From contig CM030845.1 of NCBI GenBank assembly GCA_018105865.1, forward strand, positions 7,133,390-7,197,389: a stretch of DNA of 64,000 nucleotides. The letters run 5' to 3'. Made by a program: the position numbers and the translations under genes. Below the pieces are notes generated by a model, which was given only the letters and a program-made list of their open reading frames with translations, did no database searches and had not been told where the DNA came from. The number at the start of each line of letters is the position of its first letter. The stretch's first letter is position 1. Of the stretch, positions 57,267-64,000 are shown piece after piece. This DNA is from Metaphire vulgaris (lineage: Eukaryota > Annelida > Clitellata > Crassiclitellata > Megascolecidae).

Positions 57267-58101
57267 TGTTGATTTCTCTTCGTGTACACAACTCTAACAC
57301 AACTGTGACTCCGATGTCAGCTTTTGTTGCTGTCTCATCTAATGCAGTTCTGAAGCTCTACATTATTCCAAAGTCGTTACTGTAGTATTCAGTAAGTTTT
57401 AATAAAAGAACTGTCATAGATGCGCTATATCTCTGATACGCCGATATATATATATATATGCTAATTTTGTGGGGAATATATACCGATATACCCCTCCTCC
57501 CCGTCGCTATACGCCCCTGATTCCAGTCACGGTCATAGCCTTTATGAGGTCTTGGTCTTGCATTTTTTCTAGACGACACCGTGAACGGTCTGCACGAGGA
57601 CCATGCTAGCATAGGAAATGACTGCTTGGATGGAAAGGTAGCGAGGAAGTAATCAGGTCATCTTCGTTTGCCGAGGCCAAAATACTGCTACGGCGTCTAC
57701 ATTATATATTATTCACAAGGAAGTATACAGTATACCATAGTCTACGAGTATTCGAGGTGACGTTGGCAATGATACGCAAAGAAATTGGCAGGCGGCAAGA
57801 TTAGCTAAAGCTGGTTAAGACGTTTGTTTGCAAAGGTTATTTGACATCGCGGATATACATTTTGACGTTTAATGCAATTGATTACTAATTATAATTATCA
57901 AACGCCAAGAAATGATTGCAAAATACCAACATTTTTCGCGTAGGCCTAGACCTATTAGTTTAACATTTCAATTGCATCAAATACTATATAGCCTAAGCAT
58001 CAAACACAACATACTGTACTTTAGTATGCCTATGCCTACATCAGGATGAATGTAAATAAATATGTTACAGTCATTTTAAAGGTTTTTGTACTTTTATCAG
58101 A

Positions 58102-58159
<58 letters not shown>

Positions 58160-58403
58160 AACTGTAAAGCATCACTCGGTTCCAGGTCATTTGCAGTGTC
58201 AGGACCATAGACATGGATCAAAACTCGAGAAAAATCTAAAGGCATTTCTATTCCAAGAATCATATTCTTTCTGCCTTAAGATTGCATTCCGTTGGCTTTC
58301 GTTTTTATATGAATAGTGCTATGTAATTAAATTTTAGCTGGACTCACTAATGAGCCCTTGCTACTGACATTTTGATAATATAGCGCACAAGAAATTGTCA
58401 GCT

Positions 58404-58464
<61 letters not shown>

Positions 58465-58640
58465 TAAATAATAATAAATACTGTATATCATATATAAATC
58501 CATAAATATCGGCCTTTATCATATATTTATCATCTAATCACAGCCTGATTAATGATAGCGACTTTTCTCGAGCATTAATCAGGTATTAGAATGGAACGAC
58601 GATGTTGCTTATTTCTGAACAAAGATCCTAGTAACTTGGC
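57267..58640. repeat. AT-rich stretch with (TA)n and (AAT)n
   Basis: (TA)n at 58104-58156 and (AAT)n at 58408-58475. The remainder has no coding signal that I can support. Confidence 0.6.
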
Positions 58641-58663
58641 TGACTAAATGAAAACCTTTGCAG

Positions 58664-58811
58664 CTGGAAAAATTAGCGAACATGAAAGAACATTATGGTG
58701 GAAGCATTATCTTGTGCTGGCCGCGAAGCAGCGACATGAGGGTTTTATTCCGTTACGAAACCATGCGCCGACACTCGAAGATATAACTAATGCCTTTTAC
58801 AATCCTCAAGG
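58664..58811 (+). other. Weak candidate exon
   Basis: A CCTTTGCAG acceptor opens a frame (GKISEHERTLWWKHYLVLAA, then KQRHEGFIPLRNHAPTLEDI) to a possible donor CCTCAAG|gttcgc at 58812. The peptide looks protein-like but matches no family I know, and a (TA)n tract follows at 58842-58880. It could equally be chance. Confidence 0.22.
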
Positions 58812-58838
58812 TTCGCACGTCTTATATTACATTCAGTC

Positions 58839-58883
<45 letters not shown>

Positions 58884-59348
58884 GAGTTTATCATCTAACC
58901 ATTGTTCCGGTAGTAGATTCAATTACCATTCTTTCGTAACCATATTGGTGCTTGCTGCTTCAATGCTGCAGCTTCTTGTCTCTTGTGAAGTAAATCTCGA
59001 TTCCACATTTTGGACATGTGAAGGTTTAGGGCTTTAGGCTAACACTGTAGAACATCACGCTTTTTGCGTAGATAGTTTGTCTACCATAATTATTCACCGG
59101 CATGTGCTAAAATGACCGACGCTGAAATAATAACGATCTTAGTCAGACCGTCAGCTTCTGCGCTCTGTTACCACTGCTATTATTATCATAGTGAATTTCT
59201 GTAGCGCCATTTTGGTATTGACGTCAGTCGATGGTCTCACTCCGTATACGTCTGCTGGATCGATCGATCGCTGCTGGTTCCCTTTCACCCTGTAGAAAAT
59301 TATTCTATGGAAAACATTTCTAGAGTCGATAATAATTAATTAATTGTT

Positions 59349-60449
59349 CTAAACGGAAGCTACTTTTAAGGCAGCGAAGCTTCGGTTCTGTTTGTGGTTT
59401 TCGGACAGGTCGTTGGTCAGGTTAACGGTCGCGGACGTCAGGTGTGCGTTCGGCTCTGCGTCGCACTTTCCGACAGGTACCGACACCTGGACGTGCTGGT
59501 GATTCGTCTGGTGCTGAGGCAGGTGGTGGTATTGCTGAGGACGCTGCTGCTGCTGGTGCTCCGGCAGGTGGTTGGGCGGCGTTCTCTTACGGTCTCTTTT
59601 CATCCGAGCAGCCGACTGTCTGATCAGAACGCACCTCAGCAGGTGTGCGATCACCACGTACGACCCGGTGCCGGCCAGGGCGACGGTGCTCAGAAGGGCG
59701 CTGAGTCGCAGGTCGTCCGTCGCCGGCGTGAAGACGTCGTCCAGTTCCTCGACGAGCAGAGGCGCCTCCTGCCCGTGCAGAAGGTCGATCTCGTGAAATC
59801 TCGTCTCGTTCTTGCGGGCGTGATGGCAGAGCGACGGATCGGACGACATCCCGATGTAGTCCATGTCGGCCAGAATCTCCTGGCGGCAGTTCGACAGCTC
59901 CGGAAAGAAGGTCCGGTGTCCGGCCGTCCGCCACCCGTCCGGGCGTCTCGTGCCCGTGTAGGACTGTCGGTAGAGGCGAAAGATGGCTTCCCCGCTGAAC
60001 GAGAAGTTAGCGTAGTAGAACGTCTCGCGGTGACTGAAACAGATGACCGAATGAAAGACGGAACACAGCGCCTGTTCGGCGCCCAGGTAACCGACCGCGC
60101 CCATCAGGTAACTGTAGGAATGCAGCAGACCGAACGTGCGTCCGTGCCGACTGCAGGTCCCCACCTCCCGGCTCAGCCAACCGAGAAACGTGTCGAGGAC
60201 GTCCGTGTAGAACTGGACCTCGTCCCAGAAGTAGGACACGCCCGGTCTGACCAGGTCGCGGTGGTTGTTGAGAATGGCCGCGAACAGGTGAGGCGACCGG
60301 AACAGCCTCGCCTCGCCGCTCTCGCCGTTCGACGGCCAGAAGGCCAACGCGGCCAGCGACCGGTTGGCGTTACGGCGCGCCTCGTCCAGGGTGACTCTGA
60401 TCGCCGCCTGACTTTCGACGGAACGAGACGAGACATACATGGCGGTCAT
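59349..60449 (-). CDS. Membrane receptor exon with NIT-like sensor ectodomain, partial
   Basis: An acceptor (TTATTTTAG, about 60452) precedes MTAMYVSSRSVESQAAIRVT; the frame runs 366 codons to a stop at 59349, so this is probably a 3' or internal exon. The order of features resembles the NIT (nitrate/nitrite-sensing) domain of invertebrate receptor guanylyl cyclases: an xTAxYxSS start, then a helix ending VLDTFLGWLSREVG, then LLHSYSYLMGAVGYLGAEQA (residues 108-127) and FYYANFSFSGEAIFRLYR. N-glycosylation sequons occur at NRS, NFS and NET. A transmembrane segment follows (about 249-277, ALLSTVALAGTGSYVVIAHL), then a basic stop-transfer KRDRKR and a Gln/His-rich tail (296-321). No kinase-like or cyclase domain follows before the stop. 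Upstream exons were not found. The family call is by pattern only. Confidence 0.5.
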   Translation of the reverse strand: MTAMYVSSRSVESQAAIRVTLDEARRNANRSLAALAFWPSNGESGEARLFRSPHLFAAILNNHRDLVRPGVSYFWDEVQFYTDVLDTFLGWLSREVGTCSRHGRTFGLLHSYSYLMGAVGYLGAEQALCSVFHSVICFSHRETFYYANFSFSGEAIFRLYRQSYTGTRRPDGWRTAGHRTFFPELSNCRQEILADMDYIGMSSDPSLCHHARKNETRFHEIDLLHGQEAPLLVEELDDVFTPATDDLRLSALLSTVALAGTGSYVVIAHLLRCVLIRQSAARMKRDRKRTPPNHLPEHQQQQRPQQYHHLPQHQTNHQHVQVSVPVGKCDAEPNAHLTSATVNLTNDLSENHKQNRSFAALKVASV

Positions 60450-60508
60450 CTCTAAAATAACGACAAACTCTCTTCAAAATTCCGTTTTCTGTACAGAATT
60501 TCATACCA

Positions 60509-60632
60509 ACTCACTTACTCTCTCTCTCTCTCTCTCTCTCTCTCCTGACTTATTGGATTCGACAATGGGGTGACGATTCAAACCAAGGAACGACCATCGA
60601 CTGATGTCAAGATGATGATGTCTATCGCTCTC

Positions 60633-60683
<51 letters not shown>

Positions 60684-60690
60684 GTCTCTC
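60509..60690. repeat. (TC)n and (TTTC)n microsatellites
   Basis: (TC)n at 60509-60545 and (CTTT)n at 60626-60684, just upstream of the NIT-like exon on its strand. Confidence 0.95.
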
Positions 60691-60880
60691 TCTGTCTTTC
60701 TCTCTGTCTCTCTTTCTTCTCTGTATGTTTCTGTCTGTCTTGTCTCTGTCTGTCTCTGGCCATCTGTCTCCGTCTGTCTCGCTTTCTCTCTTTCTCATTC
60801 TGCGCTACTCGACCTACACACATAAAATCCTTCCACCAACGCGTCCTATATTGACGCAGGCATAACATCCTACCTTCGAG

Positions 60881-61204
60881 CAGTGGCGTAGCGTGCACTT
60901 TTGCCGTCTATGGCTCATGGCTAATACGCCGCATCCGCAGCCCCAAATTCATTCATATCAGAGGCGGATCTAGGGTGTTTGGCGACAGCGGTGTAGCGTG
61001 CACTCATGCCGCCCCATGGCCCATGTCATCGCTTCCAACATTTTTAAATTTTAAATTTGTCGCCCCTTCTAAAATTTCCCGCCTTCACTGAAAAATCTCT
61101 GACAAGCCAAAAAGGTTGTCGCTTCCAAAATTTGCCGCCCCCGTCACGTCATGTGTGCCGCCCATGGCTAAAGTCACAATAGCCATTGGGACGCTACGCC
61201 TCTG
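60881..61204. mobile_element. hAT-like MITE (CAGTGGCGTAGCGTGC ends)
   Basis: CAGTGGCGTAGCGTGC ... GGGACGCTACGCCTCTG, flanked by CCTTCGAG (60873-60880) and CCTTTGAG (61205-61212), 7 of 8 identical. An internal second copy of the left end (GGTGTAGCGTGCACTCATGC, 60989) suggests an internal duplication. Confidence 0.82.
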
Positions 61205-61437
61205 CCTTTGAGTTCTTGATCTTTGATCGGAACGATTTCGAACGAACGTTTTAATTTTGCTTCATTAATAATAACAAAATTATTGCCAGATTAATTGTTT
61301 AGGTTGCGGTAAATTCCGTTGGCATGCGGTTCAAGGTTTCTGAAAATGTATCCATTCTACTCGAAGATCAGCGTTCTCCGAGTCTGATGAAATTGCTTTA
61401 AATATAATGCTAACGCGATTTTACCACATGCCGCTCG

Positions 61438-61438
<1 letters not shown>

Positions 61439-61484
<46 letters not shown>
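61439..61484. repeat. (ATT)n microsatellite
   Basis: About 45 bases of ATT repeats in intergenic DNA. Confidence 0.95.
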
Positions 61485-61559
61485 GTCGTTCGATTTCTTC
61501 TGCAATTTTTATTATTACTACTAATATTATTGTTTATTGTTATTAATGCATAGTTGATT

Positions 61560-61715
61560 AAGTCGTTCACAACGTGAGGAATCGTTAATTGAGAGACAAT
61601 TAAGAGGTGAACAACCTGTCCAAGGTCGCTACGCAGTGGTTAGAGTCGGATTGGAACCCGCTACCCACCGGTTGCTTGTCAAGAATCCTACCCCTGCTCC
61701 GCCGCGCCCTCGATA
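61560..61715 (-). repeat. tRNA-like SINE head
   Basis: On the minus strand GGAGCAGGGGTAGGATTCTT precedes GCGGGTTCCAATCCGAC, spaced like pol III boxes A and B. The downstream body does not resemble the other SINEs, so it may be a separate family or a tRNA pseudogene. Confidence 0.45.
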
Positions 61716-62072
61716 ATGTTTTCTTATCGTCCCGAAGTAAACCTCGGACGATAAGAAGGCATAATCTGCTGTTTTGCAGAGCATTCGGGCTTAACTTGCA
61801 TATCATCTGACAGCTGTCTCGAAATGAAAACGAGGCTAGCACGCACTAGCATTCGTCTTGAAATAAACTCCGATGAAACCCGGTCGTCTTCTGTATTCCC
61901 CGTCTGTCGCCCACACAACGCGGACATTCGCCAAGCACACGACGACGATACTGCGTCTAAACCGACGGTTTCGGGGTTTTTTTTCAGTCGGAACAACACC
62001 CACCGCCCGACAATAGGCCTAAGCCTCGGCTGTTGGCACGTTCACAAAACGGCGATCGGATGAGAAAATAAA

Positions 62073-62074
62073 TC

Positions 62075-62139
<65 letters not shown>

Positions 62140-62232
62140 ACGCAGACGCAGACGCAGACGCGTCCGGTCCGAGATGATTTGCAGTTTATGCGAACGAACG
62201 GACGGACGGACGGACGGACGTAAGTAAGTAAG
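62073..62232. repeat. (GACGCC)n hexanucleotide repeat with flanking (GGAC)n and (TAAG)n
   Basis: About 70 bases of GACGCC, decaying into GACGCA repeats, then GGACGGAC and TAAGTAAG runs. It is very CpG-rich in an AT-rich setting. Confidence 0.95.
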
Positions 62233-62425
62233 TATTTATGAGAAAAGCAACACAGTAGGAATACGAATATAGTGGCGATAATGCAGATGTCCATTTTTGC
62301 ACCATTACTTCAGGCATGGGCGCCATTGGTCCGATCCGTTGGTAGATAATTATAGAAAACGGCCTGCGTTTACGAAGAGAGTCTCTCTCTGTTTCTTTCA
62401 TTCTTTCCTTCTTTTTGTCTCTGTT

Positions 62426-62467
62426 TCTGTCTGTCTGTCTCTGTCTGTCTGTCTGTCTGTCTGTCTG

Positions 62468-62541
<74 letters not shown>
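62426..62541. repeat. (TGTC)n-(TC)n microsatellite
   Basis: TGTC repeats of about 75 bases passing into TC repeats of about 40 bases. Confidence 0.95.
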
Positions 62542-62542
<1 letters not shown>

Positions 62543-62810
62543 CGGTATGCATAGCAGAAAATGACATCATTTTTACTAAGAAATTAAATAATCTGGAAGT
62601 AGATATTCCGCGGGTCACGGACTCGAGGGCTGCTTTCGCCATGCAGCGTCGACCTATAAATGATCCATTTGTCTAAATAATATCGTATGAATCACGCCCC
62701 AGGTTTATGAGAAAGAGCTGTAACCAGGTCGTTCATTCCACTTTCATACTCTGCAATAAGAGGCAGTTTTCGAAATTTCACAACTGATCTTTGTTTCTGA
62801 CTTTTTCATT

Positions 62811-62847
<37 letters not shown>

Positions 62848-62873
62848 GTCAATCAATCAATCAGTCAATCAAA
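62811..62873. repeat. (AATC)n microsatellite
   Basis: AATCAATC repeats with occasional AGTC units, about 60 bases. Confidence 0.95.
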
Positions 62874-63216
62874 CTTTCCGATCGATCAATGAGTACCTAT
62901 CAGGATGCCTTGTACGCCATAAAATTAAGCCACTTTTAAAGAAGTCAAAACAGAAACGTCAGTCGGGAACAGTCAGAGAGACGGATTGGAAACGAAACAG
63001 AAGTGCTTTCAGAGAGTATGTCTGAGTGTGTCGATGGAACTTAACGTTTCGTTTTGCATCACGAAAAATGCCACAAGAATCTCACCACAATACAGATTCG
63101 CTTTACACAGTTGTTTAATGGCTGTACTAATGTCGCATATTCGACACTGGAATTGGCTGATTGACCCTGTATGTAGATAGACAGATGACTAACCAAGAAA
63201 CTTCTCTAGCGCTATT

Positions 63217-63567
63217 CAGTGGCGTAGCCAGGATTTCTAGAAGGGGGTTGGTTTTGATCGTAACCAACTTCGAAAAATCTTGACAAGCAGACAAAACTTT
63301 AAAAAGGGCATCTCATCTCCCTTTTTCTATTTATTTTTATCCTTTGCAGATGCTGACAAGGCAAAAAGGTCGTCACCTTACACCTTTACATTCTATAGCA
63401 CTTAGACACTTAGAAATTGTGGGTCGGCAGCCAGCCAAGGGGGAGGTTTTTGACCCCCAAAACCGCGTCCGAAAATAAAAAATTATGGAAACACATTTTT
63501 AAAAATTGTCCATCGGCAGGCAAGCGTGTCTTTTGACCTCCAATACTCCCCCTTGGCTACGCCACTG
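63217..63567. mobile_element. hAT-like MITE (CAGTGGCGTAGCCAGG ends)
   Basis: CAGTGGCGTAGCCAGG ... CCTTGGCTACGCCACTG, flanked by GCGCTATT (63209-63216) and GCGCCATT (63568-63575), 7 of 8 identical. Interior TTGACAAGC and AAAAAGG motifs are shared with the elements at 60881 and 43000. Nothing gene-like follows to the end of the window. Confidence 0.85.
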
Positions 63568-64000
63568 GCGCCATTAGAATAATGTTCTTGACATAAGTCT
63601 GTATAGTCGTCATTATGGGAGATAGGCAATAGAAAATTCCCTCTGACTGATCTCTGGAATGACCTGGATCTTTTGCGGATTGATTTTGAAGTACCATCGA
63701 TTGATACTTTGGGTATTAGAACTGGTGCTATAGAAGTGCATAATTATTAGAAAATATGCGCGCTTTGCGTCTCGATCTAAACACCGAGAGAGTGCTTCAA
63801 AAAGGAACTACGGCGCTATAAAAATTCACTGTTTCTCGCAAGGCACGTTTGTGACGGCATTGGAATGCATCGCGACATGGCGAACTAAGTGGGCGATCGC
63901 GTAAAATTTTAACGTTCCGCCTAAAAGCTGTCTCCGTTCATTTCTGCACAGCGTCGATGTATCGGTAAAAACGGCTGAACGCGTCATTTGTCACACGCTA

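Noticed and set aside
59394..60455. 353-codon plus-strand open frame opposite the NIT-like exon
   Set aside because: Composition is Val/Arg/Gln-rich with no membrane or domain pattern, as expected for the antisense of a GC-rich exon. The minus frame has an acceptor, sequons and a transmembrane segment.

Overview
This is eukaryotic, animal nuclear DNA: AT-rich, with split genes (GT-AG introns of about 0.2-1.7 kb), many short non-autonomous transposons, tRNA-derived SINEs, LINE fragments and long microsatellites. The proteins (an ankyrin/DHHC palmitoyltransferase, SAAL1, Hsp10, Hsp60, a multidomain astacin protease) and the loose intron structure point to a non-vertebrate bilaterian, probably marine. 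I cannot name the phylum from the sequence alone.

Layout. 1-6032 (+): 3' half of a ZDHHC17/HIP14-like palmitoyltransferase, nine exons, with the upstream ankyrin exons outside the window. 7458-16985 (-): a complete SAAL1-like armadillo-type gene that converges on ZDHHC17. 18851-20611 (-): HSPE1 (Hsp10), four exons. 21921-28710 (+): HSPD1 (Hsp60), twelve coding exons. HSPE1 and HSPD1 are head-to-head around a CpG-rich promoter with E-box, NRF1-like and heat-shock-element-like sites, so both halves of the mitochondrial chaperonin are set up to be made together. 31096-41694 (-): a secreted astacin metalloprotease in 17 coding exons whose deduced order is signal peptide, propeptide, astacin, EGF, CUB, Thr-rich linker, VWA-like domain, MAM. 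For each of these genes the exon phases I assigned join into one open frame (379 codons partial, 681, 101, 574 and about 953 codons).

From about 42 kb to the end the window is gene-poor and repeat-rich. Only a few GC-rich open frames look like possible exons: 55126-55674 (+), unrecognised, with an RVTF motif; and 59349-60449 (-), a membrane protein exon resembling the NIT-type sensor ectodomain of invertebrate receptor cyclases, but ending soon after its transmembrane segment. The rest is microsatellite DNA, hAT-like MITEs with intact 8-bp target duplications, TTAA-flanked palindromic MITEs, SINEs and one LINE tail with target duplication.

The best candidates for something undescribed are the astacin-EGF-CUB-VWA-MAM architecture with a degenerate VWA metal site, the NIT-like receptor exon without a cyclase, and the strong enrichment of the palindrome TAGGCCTA in the right half only.
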